64,000 nt of DNA, from positions 3,518,632 through 3,582,631 of the forward strand of contig VYZB01000024.1 in assembly GCA_013397455.1 (NCBI GenBank), read 5' to 3'. The notes below the pieces were generated by a model. That model had not been told where the DNA came from, did not search any database, and saw only the letters and a list, made by a program, of their open reading frames with translations. A program made the position numbers and the translations under genes. Source of the stretch: Crotophaga sulcirostris (taxonomy: Eukaryota > Chordata > Aves > Cuculiformes > Crotophagidae). Numbering within the stretch: position 1 is the stretch's first letter; each line of letters begins with the position of its first letter. This document shows positions 29,346-42,885 of the stretch, piece by piece.

Positions 29346-32300
29346 GAAGATAATGCAAACTTTATATAAAAGTGATGGACTTTAAACTGCCTAGGCCAAA
29401 CCTGTGATGGGAGAGGTCAGGTGGTGATGTGGTTTTGGTGACTGGATTTATTATCTTTCATATTCTCTATGTCATCATAGTCAAGGAAAAAACATGAGCA
29501 AAAGTGAAGTTTTAATATTTAAATATAGAGAAAATATCACCCAATCAGTTCCCTCAGATGTGTGGGGAAGAGAAAGTTTAACTTATTTCCTTTCCAATTT
29601 GCTGCTAGGGAATTCTCTACACATAACACATGGCTGTGGCCCTGCATCAGTAAAGGAGAGTCAGGAAAGTTTGGTTATTCCATTGAAATGGTATTTAATT
29701 GAAAACTCTGTAGGGGCTAAATTAGCTTTATGATTTTGGTCTCACAGGTCCGATGGAAAACTTCTCAGGTTTTCAATCTCCCAAGCCTCTTTACGAATAC
29801 TAAGCCCTTTATACATCACTTGAAAAATGAACAGCAAACAGACAGGAATTCCTTGGGAGAGCATTTTTAGAAGTGTCTACACTATTCCTATGCATTCATG
29901 TGATAAAATATAGCTATTATCTTTTCAAAATAAATTGTTCAGCCATTACTATGGTTATGTGCTCAATTATTCAGTATCTGAAGGCTTAGAGTTTGAGGAA
30001 AAAAAAGAAACCCCTTATTTACTTAGATGAGTCTGACTTTAGCTTTCAAAATTCACTCTTCCACTGCCTGCCTTGGACACTGGAAATGTCAAAATTCAGA
30101 ATTTTAGCATGAGATCGTCACGCATTCACTTCTGGTTTGGAAGACAACTAATGAAGGCTACAGCTGGATGAAAAGACCTTTTCTGTACGATTGAGCCACT
30201 GAAAGAGGACTCTGAGTCTGTTCAAAGTTCTGCAGCTTTTTTGAAATGTCAGCGTTGGGTTTTCTGCACATTGCTTCTCTAGCAGAAAAGAAACTCTGAG
30301 GCACCTTAGACCTACTGATGCTCTGGAGCTCAGTGGATGTAGGCTTTTGCGGTAATGGCTATTCTCGACCAGTCCTTATGAAACTGTTAAAGGAAAGCTT
30401 CATTATAGTATGTACAGTGTGGTGCCAGAGACCCAGATGCTGTGAGCACTGAAGTTGCAGCTTGTCAGCTGCTAATTTTAGAAGAAATAATGTGGCATTA
30501 TTCTTCACTGTATAAAAACAGATTAACTCCTCTTTTCAGAACAGGTAATTCACCCTGTTTCAGAGGAATAATGACATGTCATTTCCCCAACCCACTCTAT
30601 TATTTAGGGAGATGTGTATATGCATCATTCAACTCTTTGATCACAAGTACCTAATTCTTTTGCTTTATTTAGGTCACAGTAAGCTTCAGCCTTTTCTTTT
30701 CTTCCTTGTAGGATGATTTCAAAAACAACCAGATCTGAGCTCTGGAGCCTGAGAAAAAAATAAGTGCTCTTTACTTTTCCCCTCCTCATTATATAATTGG
30801 ACTTGAATTTAGGTATTTGTAGGCACTGAGAGACATTTCATTTGTATACTTTTTCCATTCTGGAGTTGATTAAGACCTAGACTATGCCAAATGTTTTCTT
30901 AGAGGTATCTGGGACACTTTCCTTCACTATGCAGAGACTTTCACATTGCCCCAAAATGGCAGCCTCACGGAGCCTTCAATGGTTGAACCCTCCAAAGCAC
31001 TGCAGAATTGCCCTTTCCTGAAGGCACACCTAAAAGAAAGCAGCAACAGAAAAGCCATGGCTAGGCCTCTGCCTGGGATGAATCCTTCCTTTCTGTACAG
31101 CAGGAGAAGGAGGACCTGCCAGCTACCTTTTCATATAGGAAAACAGCCTGCAGATTCAAGCTCTGATAGGTGCCTGCCTCAGCTCCAGCTTACTCTTCAC
31201 CTGCTCTCTAATGTGCCAGGAAACAAAATACCAGGGAGGAAAACATCACACTGTGCCTGCACTGAGAAGGGAGATACTTCTCTGGTCTGGCTCCCCGCAA
31301 AACCAGGGGGACAGCAAGAAGGTGAAGGTCTGTGAGCATTCTGGTTTTGATGGCCAGTGTCAGGAATGTTGTTGTTACTCTTTCATTAAGTAGAAACTAC
31401 TTCTTTGTCAATGGAGTGAGGTATTCTAACTTTTCTGGCTTGCCAGGCTGTCATTGCAAATAGTTTAGTCTGAAAAGCATTTCTGAAAAAGTAGATCCTG
31501 TATACAGGGGAAGATGATCTGACTTTCTAGAACATCTTCAATAGACGGTTGTTCATGCGAGGAAAACAAATGTGTTATCATGCTCACCTCCAGACAGGAT
31601 AACCTCATCCTACATCACAAATGTTTGCTCACTCCTGGCAAAGTACACAATTCAGGCCCACACTCCGTCTTTTTATCTGCTATATTCAAATAATTAGGAT
31701 ATGTTGTCTATTGGGGAAAGAGGAAAAATAAGCTCTCTACTCAATTTGGAAGCAGACTGGAATGAACTGATAAAATAGGGGTGAAACTCCAGAGGCTGAG
31801 AGTATATATCTATATCTCTCTGACAGTAATTGTCGGAACCGATGTTCCTGAAAGTTATCCTTTTTAAAGCACTGAGGGAGGAGAGGGGAATGCTGCACAC
31901 AATCTGAGTCTCATGAGACCAAGACACAAGTTTAGGTACCTGTGTGTGATACCAAATGGAACTGACTACTGCAGACTGAACTAAAACTCTCTCTAGGTGC
32001 CATTGACTACATTGACTAGTCCTTCGTTTACTAGCTTGACAGCAGAGTGCTTCATGTGGGCATATCAGTGTAGGTTTCTCATTATTGAGTAAAATGCATA
32101 TGAGTAAAGGTGTCATATGCTGACACTGTGTGAGGGCAGGGTCCTACTTCAGGTTTTGGTAATCAAATGAGGAGTTACCTGTGACCAGGACTGACAAGCC
32201 CCAATGCTGCAAAAATGATTCAGGCTTCTGGAAATTCTGTGATAACATCCATAGATAGTTATTTTTACTTTGATTGTTAGGGGCTGAAATTTCCAGGTTT

Positions 32301-33301
32301 AATCAGCATGGGCTCTGTCTGTCCCGTAAAATAATGTGCAGCAGACCTCTAGGACAGCAAACTCTGCACCAGGCCTGCCTTGCCTTCCCATGTCTGAGCG
32401 TAGCTCAACTCTGGCTTTGTGAATGCATGCTGTTCTTAAGAAAAGGCAGTCCCAGAACTAAGTGAGATCATACTTAAGATTTCCCATGCCAAATCTGTCT
32501 AGAGCTCATGGATCAGAAGCTGGGGGTTAAGTTAAAGAGCTTACTTTGGCTTTTCCCTCCCAGAGAATCTTAGAGCTCAGCTCCAATCTGAAGCGTACAT
32601 GACAAGTCTGGACCCAAGAGTAGCTTTGAACCCCTCATTTAATGGAAAATGCAGATGCACAGATGTCCATCACCATGCATGCAACGTATTTGTCAGGACA
32701 CGTGAAAATATGTGTGGTGGAAGAGCATTTGACTTAACTGGGGGAAAGCAGAGACCCTTTGTTGTAAACAAAAGGTGATGTTGGAAAGCAGAACAGAACT
32801 GGGATAGAAATTACTTCTTAAAAGAGGAGACAACCTAAAGATGAATCACTGTTAAAGCAGAAGTTCTGGTTTTAAGGAAACAGATTCTTAGTAATGGACA
32901 TTAATTTTGTAAGAAATATTATGGTCTGTCCTAGGCAGCATCATGTATCACTGAGTTTTTGTAGTTAGCTATAAAAATGTAGTTTGCCTTTTCTTCTCAA
33001 ACCTCAGTTCATCAGAGTCATACCGTCAATAGCTGGCATAAACACCCTAATTCAAGACCGCTTTGTTTGCTTAAATCAACAAAGCTTATTTTGTGCTATT
33101 GTACCAGACTGTACAAGATTGGATGAGACTAGAACGCGCAGAGGAAAGGTTTGAGGCATTGCACTGTATAGCAGTCTTTCAGTAATTCCTCTCTATGCCT
33201 GTCACAACTGCATCCTCTTTTCTAAATAACACGATTTCAAAGGTGGATTTTTTTTTTTTAATTTAAATTGGGTATAAAAATCTTGCAAAGGCATTCAAGC
33301 A

Positions 33302-33315
33302 GCTCCCTCTGGTGG
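33302..33315 (-). promoter_or_regulatory. CTCF-like motif
   Basis: The minus strand reads CCACCAGAGGGAGC, which fits the vertebrate CTCF core consensus CCASYAGRKGGCRS at 13 of 14 positions. A weaker half-match on the + strand, CAGGGGGTGC at 33342-33351, lies about 25 bases away in the opposite orientation. It sits in a CpG-bearing patch within otherwise AT-rich intron. Occupancy is not shown by sequence. Confidence 0.5.
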
Positions 33316-33521
33316 TGAAGCGATGAACGGACACGTCGTGCCAGGGGGTGCTGGAGGAGGGATTCTGGTGTGACCTGCAGAAAAGCAATGGCCTGATCTT
33401 TTGTCTGAGGCAAGAATTATACTTAGTAGAAAATGCTTAAGTTGTATGACTGAAAAGCTGTATGAATGTAAGTGTTGATGGGAGAATTGTGAGAAGAAAA
33501 AAAAATATTGTATTAAAAGCT

Positions 33522-33531
33522 GGGGGGGGGG
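33522..33531. repeat. Poly(G) run of ten
   Basis: An uninterrupted run of ten G residues, followed by an A-rich purine tract. It could be prone to length error and to non-B DNA. Confidence 0.9.
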
Positions 33532-33930
33532 AAAGAAAAAGATATTATCTAGAAAGGTAAAAAAAAGAAAGCCTTAAAAATTTGGTTATAGTTATTATGA
33601 CAAAAATCCAGGGGAATAATACACTAGTGAAATCAGCTGCAATCCCTTGTTCTTACCAATCCCTTCTTGAAATACAATTAGTAAAGAACAGTTTGTAAGA
33701 ATACATATTCTCCAGGATAGCCACATCAGGCAGGTACCAGCTGTGGTGGATCTGTGTTACGCTGCTAGCAAGCTGCAGACATTAGGTGTATACCACTAAA
33801 ACCTTTCTTCTACTGACCAAATCATGATAATTTTATGGAGTATGGGATTAAGATAAGGACTTGTGTTTCTGTGTTTTTTGTTGTGCAGAATAATGTATGA
33901 CACTGGCAGGGCTTTTTTTCTGGGATGAAG

Positions 33931-33947
33931 AATCATAGAATGGTTTC
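33931..33947 (-). mobile_element. Possible CR1 3'-tip fragment
   Basis: AATCATAGAATGGTTT is the wording of the antisense CR1 3' terminus in birds, but the similarity ends within about 17 bases. It may be a tiny truncated copy or a coincidence. Confidence 0.3.
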
Positions 33948-36900
33948 ACGGAATGAAGAGGCTGTCATCTGTGGTCGTGCACGGTTTGGTGTTAGGAAGC
34001 AGGAGGAGACATCAAATGTATTAATTTCATAAAATACGTAGCACTTGTGGGCTAAAATAGAATTTCTGTAAGACAGTCCCACTCTATTTCTGAAAGCTGG
34101 CCTGGTACATCCACAGTCTGTTATACTTAATCAATGATAATTGCTGTAGTATTTGCTCCCATTCTGTCTCTCCTTCCACATCCTCTCTAAAGGCTTCTGG
34201 AGAAGAGTTTTTCTTATATTCAGGATGGTTTTCACGTAGTTTTCAACAGAGTGCCCTCTTAATGCTAAATTGTTTTGAACAGACAGATCTGAGAATTTAT
34301 TAAGCATCGGTAATTCTCTGGGAATTATGTACTAAGAACTGATTGAACAGAGGGAAGATTGGCTCTAGTCACACGCAGTAGGAGGTCTGAGGAAGGAAAA
34401 CTGTTTAGGGATCTTAGACTTCATCCCGGATCATTTCATTACACAGGGACAGAGTAATTTGACTCATTGCAGCTCCTCCACAATCTTAACAAAATCCTGG
34501 GAAGGTCTTTTGAAAACCAGGCCCATGTGCCTGGGAATTTCCTGCTCTAAAGTGGCTCAGCGCTTCTGCAGCCTCTGGTTTGACTTGTGCAGGGTACCTC
34601 TGCATCAAATAAAAGCCCAAGAAACTCATCTAATAATTCTCTACAAAGTTGGAAGTAGAATAACAGCCTTGTCATGTTTGGACCTACATCTTCTCTAAAC
34701 CATTCAGGCTCCAGAAGATGTAAAACAAAACAGAAAGTTTAACTGCCTTTCTCAGTGAAACAAGAAACCAGTTTTAAGGCTGTGGCTACCTTGTAGAGGA
34801 CTGTTGTGCGACTGTAATTCTGTACGTGGGAGGAATACTGCTTCAGAGCCTATGCAGACAGCACCTAGAAGGACCACAGGCTACCTCCTCTCTTTGCAGA
34901 TCCTGCTTGATTGTAATGGATGATCCTTGCTCTATACTTTTGAGCAGTGGATCCCCTTCTCCACCCAAGAGATAGGAGGCTACTCTGTCCTAGAATAAAT
35001 GAAAAAAAAATGTAGTCAGCTCCCTTGTGCAGAACCCAACCTGCTCCTTTAGTTGCAGTGGGAAATAAGTAATTGAATGAGATCCTGGTACATCTGGTGT
35101 TGCTTGCTGGAAAACAAGAGCTCTGGTGTTACCACCTTTGACCTCAAACTCGTTTAACTAGCTGCAAGTCATCTCACGGTGCCTTTGACCCATCTTTGTG
35201 TCCTGACATCTGAAACTAGCAGTGATCCATGAATTCAGAGAGAAAGCTCATAACACCTGTATGCAAATTGAATCCTTTGTTGGCTGGAAATGAAAACCTT
35301 CCTCTCAGTCTTTCCTTTCTGGAAAAGATTCTGGCTGTGTTTTACACGTGAACAACTGCTGTATTGAGCTGATCTGTTATGTGCTTCCCTCAAGCAACCA
35401 AATAGTTCTAAACTTATTTGCAAATATGTGACTATCAGTATGTTAAAATGAGCTTTAGTGTGAGAACAAGAAGTAAACTATCCCACTAATGAACAGCACC
35501 ACTATTTCCCCAGTCAACACTCAATGAAAAAAAGTGGCCAATTTTTCTGTTTGCCATTTCCACATGTTCCTAGTTCTTACTCTACTGTATGTATCATTTC
35601 AGTCATATTTGAATATACTTTGAATTAACAATGTGTTGTAAATATTTCAGTGGTCAATTTAGAAGTTACAGATATGAAAATGTAAAAAGGGGGAAAGTTG
35701 AGTTAACAGTGCTTCCAACAGAACAATGAAGACACAGCTTTTTGTTTTATTCAGAAAAAGAGCATGCTTTTTCCTACCATCGCTCTAATTCCTTCTCTAG
35801 CCTAATAGATGATGCCTATTCACTATATACAAGAAAGCTAATATCCAGCACCTTCTATTGCATGTTTAGTAACCTTTGGCAAACTCTGGCTTTGTAACAT
35901 GGACCAATCTCCACTGGAATTAAAGACAAGATTAAGAAAAACATGCATAGCAGAAGTAGCAGTTAATAATCCTCAGCACTCTAATTAGCACTTAATCTTT
36001 CTAGTCTTGTAAGTAGATACAAAATCAGCGCTGAAATAGACACAAGCAATAATGTGGAAAGCCCTTCATTAATACTGTTAGAAAGATGTACAGAGAAAAA
36101 CAATGCTCTGTTACTTCACACTTCTCAATTTGTTTCTTGGCACTTGTGACTCAAAGAAAGGAAAGAGATTCACTTACCAAAATCCCCTCCTCTGTTTTAA
36201 CCCGCACTGCTAATGTACTGGGTCAAAAATTATGCAGCTGAAAAGTCTCCTGTTCATCACCTCTCTGTCTTCAATTCTATAGCTGAGCCACAGCTTAAGA
36301 AGCTGGCCAATTGTACCCCTCTATAGTCTCCTTTAATTGGCTCATTTCCATAGGAGAGGCCACCTGCTTTGGATAGAGGAGTGTCAGCTGCTTGCCCTCA
36401 GACTAACTGGAGAGGGAGCCAAGTGGCTGGGTTGGGTAGAATGAAGAGTTTGCCACACTCCACGTTATTACATGCCTTCGAGATGAATGGGAATGCCCCC
36501 CAAGCTGGGTCTTTGTTCACCAAGTGTGTCTTCACAGCCTGACCAGAGCACCTGGGCAGAGCCCTCCAATGGCAACTCTGGGCCCCCCTTCTCCTTCCCA
36601 AGGGCTGCTCCAAGGTTGTGTAAAGCCATGCTGTATTTGTTATAATGATGAATTGTAGATCTCATCTGACGTACTTGAGAATCCCTCTCTCAAAATCAGT
36701 AGTAGCTGGATCCTTTCCAGAGAATCCTTTTGCTTGCTCAAACACACTCTCAAGAGTTACTATGAAAATTGAAGAAAGGATCTGGATGAAGAAACTTTTA
36801 ATGAAATGGATATGTCAGTGAAGTCAAAGTCTCAGCATGAATTCCCACTGGCCACTATTAATAGAAGATGGAATTCTCTTTTGTTGCAATACAATAGACT

Positions 36901-38904
36901 GTCTCCACAAATAATATCGCTTTTCAACCAGACTCTGGTTGCCACTTGCCCATCTATCTTATTTAAAATAAACTTAGCATAAAATCACTCTGAGCCACAA
37001 TTAATTTAGATGTATGTCCTAGCTGTAAACTTCCAAAACAGTGCTTGCTCTTCCTACAAGTTAATTCCCCTGCTTAAGGTCCACAGGAAGTGAGAATATA
37101 GTCATTGTTTTTCCAAAATGAGTTGTACTCGATCCATGAAGCTTCACACTTATTTTAAAAAATGTCTATAATTGCCTGTTGTTGCTGTGCATACTCTTTT
37201 CTTTTCCTCACCCCTCTTGCCTTGCAAAGTTTGCCTCATCAGTACTCAAAATGGGTCCAGCTCCTCAAGTTTGGCTCAAGCAGATCCCTGCACTTATTAC
37301 TGAGACCCACTGGTCTCAGTAGCAGCTGCTGGTATTGAGGACTCTTTCAGGTCTCACTACTTGGTTTGGAGCTGTGCTTTTCTGAAGGTCTGGCCCCAAC
37401 TGTGGAGCTGGAGAATTCTTGAAATTTTAGGCCTTAATAGTGGTTGTTTCATATTTCATTTCTTGTAATCTCCACCCAAATGTTCAGGTCTTATTCTCCC
37501 TCTCCTAGGCAGCAGTTACTCAGCAACAACATCCTCATAACAATCACTTATCTGCTATGAAACACGGAAACCACTGAAGGTTTTTCCTGTGACTGTGTGA
37601 AGAACTCTCTAGGCACTGATGCTGCATCACAGATAATATGCAAGTTGATAAAACAGCTCAAACCAACCTTACAGAGTGGAGTCTCAAAATCACCCTGACC
37701 TGTTATTTTCACAAATGAAAGCATGCATTGTGTTGGAGTGACTTTGGTCACCCACCCAGCCCTTCTCTCACTCCCCCTGCCTGAACAGGGTGGGGGAGAA
37801 AATAAGATGATGCAGCTCATGGATTGAAATAAGGACAAGGAGATCACTTACAGTTACTATCATGGGCAAAAAAGACTCAGCTTAGGGAAAATCAATTTAA
37901 TTTTTTACCAATTAAAATAAATTTGGATGGTGAGAAACAAAGGCAAAATTGAAATAACACCTGCATAGGCTATATATTTCTGGTGGTGATTCCAGACAAT
38001 GGTCTATGCTGCCTGTTCCAAAATAGTTTGGTTCATCTTACTGCCTGTGTTAAAACCTCAAAGTCTCTTAGAGCCATCAGTTACATCCATATTGCTTCTT
38101 GACAGGCTCACAGAATACTGTGGAAGCCATCCCGTCATCTTATATGATGAGACAGCACAAACTCTTCTTGTATGTGTCTCACAGACATCATGCCTGTGAG
38201 TGTGAGATGTGCTGGGATTCACTTAGAGGGGTGATTGAGGTCAAGAAACCTGAACCCAACACAGGCTTGTGAGGCAGGACATGGACTGTAGCCTAAGACT
38301 GTCCTTCAGTCTGCACCCAAGTTTCAGGCCAGTGGACCTCCTTGGTTTGGTCCAGATGTGTTGTGAACTGGTCATGATATAACATGCTTACGTTTCAGAC
38401 TGATCAGGAATGGACATCTCTTCTTCTCTGCATTTTACTCTTAGCTAGACTAGGTAATGTGGAAAGCTTGGACTGAGGGCTGTGCATTTCCAGTCAGGCA
38501 GGATTTCTGTGAGTTAGGCTGTGAAGTGTTTGCATACATTTTAAGATTGTTAGAGTTGCTAAGTAAGCTAAGATATGATAAATTTACATCTCAGTTATGT
38601 AGTCATGAAAAAAAGTGTCCAATGAACAAAGTAAGCTTCCATTTTCAAGAAGGCCTTGGACAGAGTTAAGGTTGAGTCTGTAGGCACAAGTGCACTGCTG
38701 ATGCTGTATGCTTGGGAGACATCTGTCCTGTGATTCCTAGGTTGTAACATTATGGAGGCAGAAAGTGAACAGGAGATGAATCTGACCTCACTTTTCTCTT
38801 TTTGTCTCTCTAGTCTGTAGACTGAACTGTGTTTTAAAGTTATTTATATAATTATTTAATAACTATAGGTAAATCTATAGATACCATGTTTAGAGAACGT
38901 ATAT

Positions 38905-38920
38905 TACATCTATAGATGTA
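38905..38920. repeat. Perfect 16-base palindrome
   Basis: TACATCTATAGATGTA equals its own reverse complement. It lies in an AT-rich patch with another CTATAG-containing word about 35 bases upstream, followed by a GA/TA simple stretch (38930-38950). It could be a dimeric factor site or chance. Confidence 0.85.
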
Positions 38921-40394
38921 CAGATACGTGTAGAGAGAGAGATATATAAAGCTGACCCCTACAAGATCTCACTGCCTGGCAAGTGATAGCCTGGGAGTCA
39001 GAGCAATGGAGTGAATGTCAGGAGTCTTATCTTTCTGACAATCTATAATGCAAGTACTATTCAGATGAAATCACAAACTGAGTTAAAGTCACTAGAGAGA
39101 CATAGATATATGTCTTCATTTACCCATAGTGGAGACCACTAATAGTTTACAAAGGAAGTAAGTGAACTCACAGCAACCAAATTTGCTAGGATTTTTAACT
39201 GTCACATAGCTGCCTGATCTGACAGCAGGACTGATGCTTGTACCCAAGCTAACTAGTTATGTCATTGTTAAGATACTTCAGTATTTCAGCATAATCACAT
39301 GCAATAGCTCTATCTTGAGAAGCCTAGTCCATTTGTGTAGACTTTCTATGGTCAAAAGAGTGAGACAAACCCTTCCAGAAGGCAATTTACTCTACCTATT
39401 GTATTTATCATAACACTGAGAGAATTACATTCTATTTGTGCCTTTTTTCATTGCCGATACATTTCACTTATAAGCTTCATTTTTAGACGGTTAAGGTTAG
39501 ATGAGATAATTTCCACCATTTTGTGATGGGAATGTGGGAAAATGTGTTATGCAGTGTTTTTCTGCCAACCCCTGGAACGGTTCTGAGACTATTATTATTG
39601 CTATTTCTTTTCTTCAGCTCCTTCAACTCTTAGCTATTCTCCTTTGAAGTTGCTTGTTGTCCCTGTGTGAAAGCAAAACGAAAAAGCAGGCATCTTATTT
39701 TCCTCTGAAAACTATGTAATCGAGGACAGCACTTCTACATCTGATATTTAAAGGCAATAGGACAGAGAAAAAATAGAAAAATGTCTTTGCTATTTTGTTT
39801 CTTCAATTAAATAGTGTTTTCATACTGGTCAGAATGCTTTATTGTGTAGATTCAAAACTACACTTTATATGCTAACATTTATTTGGATCCACCAAGCTAA
39901 TACTTGTATAGTTACTCATATGTGTGTTTCTGTCACTTTTACTCAAGGCATATGCCTTACAGTAAAGGTAGAACTACAATCTATTGAATTCCTTGCCCCA
40001 AAGAGCATTGAGCATCAAGTGGATAAAGATCTAAATCTAAACTTCGTAGCACTGTGACTATGAAATGGGCAAAATCACAGTTCTGTTTGTGGGGATGTAG
40101 GGTGCACACCTTTGTATGCTCTTTCCCTATTTTTCAACCATATCCCATAGGTTGTGGGGCTATTCATTTGACATGTGATGATTCTTGTATCAGAGCGTCT
40201 TGACGCAGTATGAAAAATGAATACCCAACCTTTATATATTAGCCATGCAATAAGTATGTTTTCAGATCTAATTACTGGATTAGTTAGTACTAGTTTACAA
40301 TTATCTTTAATAAGTCCGGATTAGGAATGGTTAGTAAAAGTAACTTTTCTGTCTCACAGTTCATCGGCTTGAGATAATTTAGGAACAAAGGCTC

Positions 40395-40455
40395 ATGTCG
40401 CAATCAGGGAAAGGACTCCCACTGACTTCAATGGGACCTGGACTGGGACCAAAAT
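40395..40455. repeat. Possible ancient sauropsid interspersed repeat
   Basis: The words CACTGACTTCAATGGGAC and the following CTGGACTGGGACC resemble the palindromic TCCCATTGACTTCAATGGGA repeat that is common in turtle, crocodile and bird genomes. Only about 60 bases are recognisable and no boundaries or terminal repeats could be set. Confidence 0.4.
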
Positions 40456-40898
40456 TAAGTGCTTGCCATGAGTCTAAATAGCTGACATTGTCACTGACTC
40501 ATCATGTGAAGCCCTTCAGTACATTGTAGAATAATTTTATTTGGATTTGATTAAACATAAAAGTATTTTGCAAGGCTTCCCAGCTTTGAAAAACAAAGTC
40601 ATTTACATAAGAGTTAAGCAACTACATAGCTATCCTCTTTTACCCTGGTTGGTAGGCTTAATATGCAAATATTTATGCATGCTCTGTGCTCATGATTAGT
40701 CCCCTGGCATATTTGATTGTTTGACATTAGGCATGTATGTGTTTGCAGGAGGAGGTCTGGCACTCTGACATTCCGTCGTAAACTTCCTTGTTGATAGACT
40801 GCAAGATTTGGGGTGCAGGAAATGTAGTTGTGTATCATACTTATCAGTATGGGATGTAGAAGACATGCTGTAAGGAAATACTGCTTGTTGAAAATGTT

Positions 40899-40916
40899 TA
40901 TATATATATATATATA
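40899..40916. repeat. (TA)n microsatellite
   Basis: Nine TA units, followed by CGCATATATG. An intronic simple repeat. Confidence 0.9.
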
Positions 40917-42540
40917 CGCATATATGTTTTAAGGGCAAAATTGCTGCTTTCCTATATTCCAGGTCAAGTCCCTGTGTCAGATGCTAAAAAATGTGCCTTT
41001 TATTATTAACACCTTTTATCAATGCAATGAACAATAGAAACAGCAACTCTGTTCCAAGACCGGACACATCTTGCAATGATTTGTAAATACCCATATTAAA
41101 AATAATACACTTACTCCAACTTTTTCAAAATGTCCCAGGGTGAGCGAATGCTTTTGTATTATTATTAGTTTTGACAAACCTGATTGTGTGCTGGCCATTG
41201 TTAAAGGGTTCTATCTGCCTCCAAACACAGTGAGAGACAAAGAATTTTTAATGAATTTAATTAAAACTTTATGTGGTTTATGGTGTTCACCTCCAGCTGG
41301 TAAACCATTCTTCTCTGGTGAATGAAGTTTCCTCTAATGCATAATGATGTGTTTTATATGAGGGATGTTTGAACCCCCTTCCTAGTAGCCCTGAGGTAGT
41401 TTCCATGGTATGACACAGTGGTGAAGTATTTAAAAGCAGGTCTCTTAAATTTAAGTGAATTATGTATATGGTTAAATGCACATGAATGAATGTGTAGATA
41501 TGAATCTTAAATATGTTTGAAAATCTTTTTTTTTTCCCCAAAAACAGTCCTTGTTTGCTAGCTTTTATGACCCATACTGCTGAGCTTTTGTAGAAATAGC
41601 ACATTGACATGAAAGGGTCTTACTATTTAGCTGCTTATATTGGGAGTAGGAAGTTGGATAATCTGGTGCCCTTTGGTTAACACACTGAAAACTGACATCT
41701 ATACCAGGTACAACGTCCTGATGTTGATGGGCATTCTTGGTGCTGCTGTAATAAAAAAGAATAACATGGAGAAAGTCCTGTGTGCAAATGTTTCAGTGCA
41801 TTTTATGACACATGCTGAGACACTGCAACAAGCTAGGCCATTCCCATGGCTGGTTAGAGTTACTGGAGGAATTCTAGTTCTCTGAATCTCTTGTGCTGGT
41901 GTGGCATTCATGCAGGGTCCCTAAAAAGGGCAATGGCGTGTCTTCCTTCCCTTCAGACTGTGCTTGGTCATTATTTCTTCTGTCTGGAAAAAAGGTCTTG
42001 GTAAAAGAGGTAAGCTGTTCATATATTCTAAGCACTTGGTTTTCAAAACCTTGAGTCTGGGTGTGGCCAAACTGAAATACAGAGCTGTCTTTTTGTGGTT
42101 CTTTGGATCCTGAGATCTTAGTTGTGCAAGAATCTTGAACAAATTCCCCAGGGAAGGAATGAATGAAGCAAGATGTCTTGGACAAAAGGAACAGGACTTA
42201 GGAAGAACTCACATCTCTACAGGGAGTAGTGTGGTCCCTGGAGAAGTCTCAGTAATGGAGTGTACGAACTTTCAGTGGTTTTCAAGAGACCAGAAAACCA
42301 TAGATGAATGTTGAAAGGCATCTTCATAAATGATTCCTCTTTTCTCATGGTTCTGAGGAATTGAATGTGAAACTGGTTACAATGTCATCAATATCATCAT
42401 GTGCCAGCATCACCTTTTTATGTCATTGAACAGCTCACTGAGGTGGAGAGAGTCCTATATATGGCTTTATTGGAAGGTGGCTAGGAGGAGAGGCTTTCTA
42501 GAAGGTGAAACTTCAGTGGCTTGAAAACCAATAATCAGTG

Positions 42541-42840
42541 GTTATCACAGTATCACAGGGTTGGAAAGGACCTTCGACATCATCGAGTTCAGCCTATAAC
42601 CCAACACTAACACCAACTCACCCTCTAAACCATGGCACTAAGTGCCTCATCCAATCTCCTCTTAAACACCTCCAGGGACTGCGACTCCACCACATCCCCA
42701 GGCAGCGCATTCCAATGGCCAGTTACCCTTTCAGTGAAGAATTTTTTCCTAATATCAAGCCTAAACCTCCCCTGACGAGGCTTGAGACCATGTCCTCTTG
42801 TTCTGTGTGTGTGTGTGTGTGTGTAGAGACCAACCCCTGG
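42541..42840 (-). mobile_element. CR1 LINE 3'-end copy (younger)
   Basis: On the + strand this reads as the antisense CR1 3' end with little decay. It has atcacagtatcacagggttg, ggaccttcgacatcatcgag, ctcctcttaaacacctccag, gcgcattccaatggccag, cagtgaagaattttttccta, then cttgagaccatgtcctcttg, and a tail agagaccaacccc. It is 5'-truncated and inserted in minus orientation, antisense to DYNC1I1. The copy looks younger than the one at 17.8 kb. A (TG)n expansion at 42804-42824 interrupts it where the consensus continues from cttgttctg to agagacc. The ORF on the + strand through this element (42538-42897) is not a gene. Confidence 0.92.
42804..42824. repeat. (TG)n microsatellite nested in the CR1
   Basis: About ten TG units lie inside the CR1 copy, replacing or expanding a short TCTG-containing part of it. 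Confidence 0.9.
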
Positions 42841-42867
42841 TTATCTGGAGGTAAGACCTTTTTCGGG

Positions 42868-42885
42868 GTGTGTGTGTGTGTGTGT
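42868..42885. repeat. Second (GT)n microsatellite
   Basis: Nine GT units lie 43 bases after the first array, just past the recognisable CR1 end. The two arrays have the same phase and strand, which suggests a local duplication or shared slippage history. Confidence 0.9.

Noticed and set aside
31694..32116. 140-codon open frame on the minus strand
   Set aside because: No domain, no splice or promoter signals, and low-complexity intron context.
36530..36600. GC-rich patch considered as CpG island or promoter
   Set aside because: It is GC-rich but almost lacks CpG, and no initiator or TATA arrangement or downstream exon was seen.
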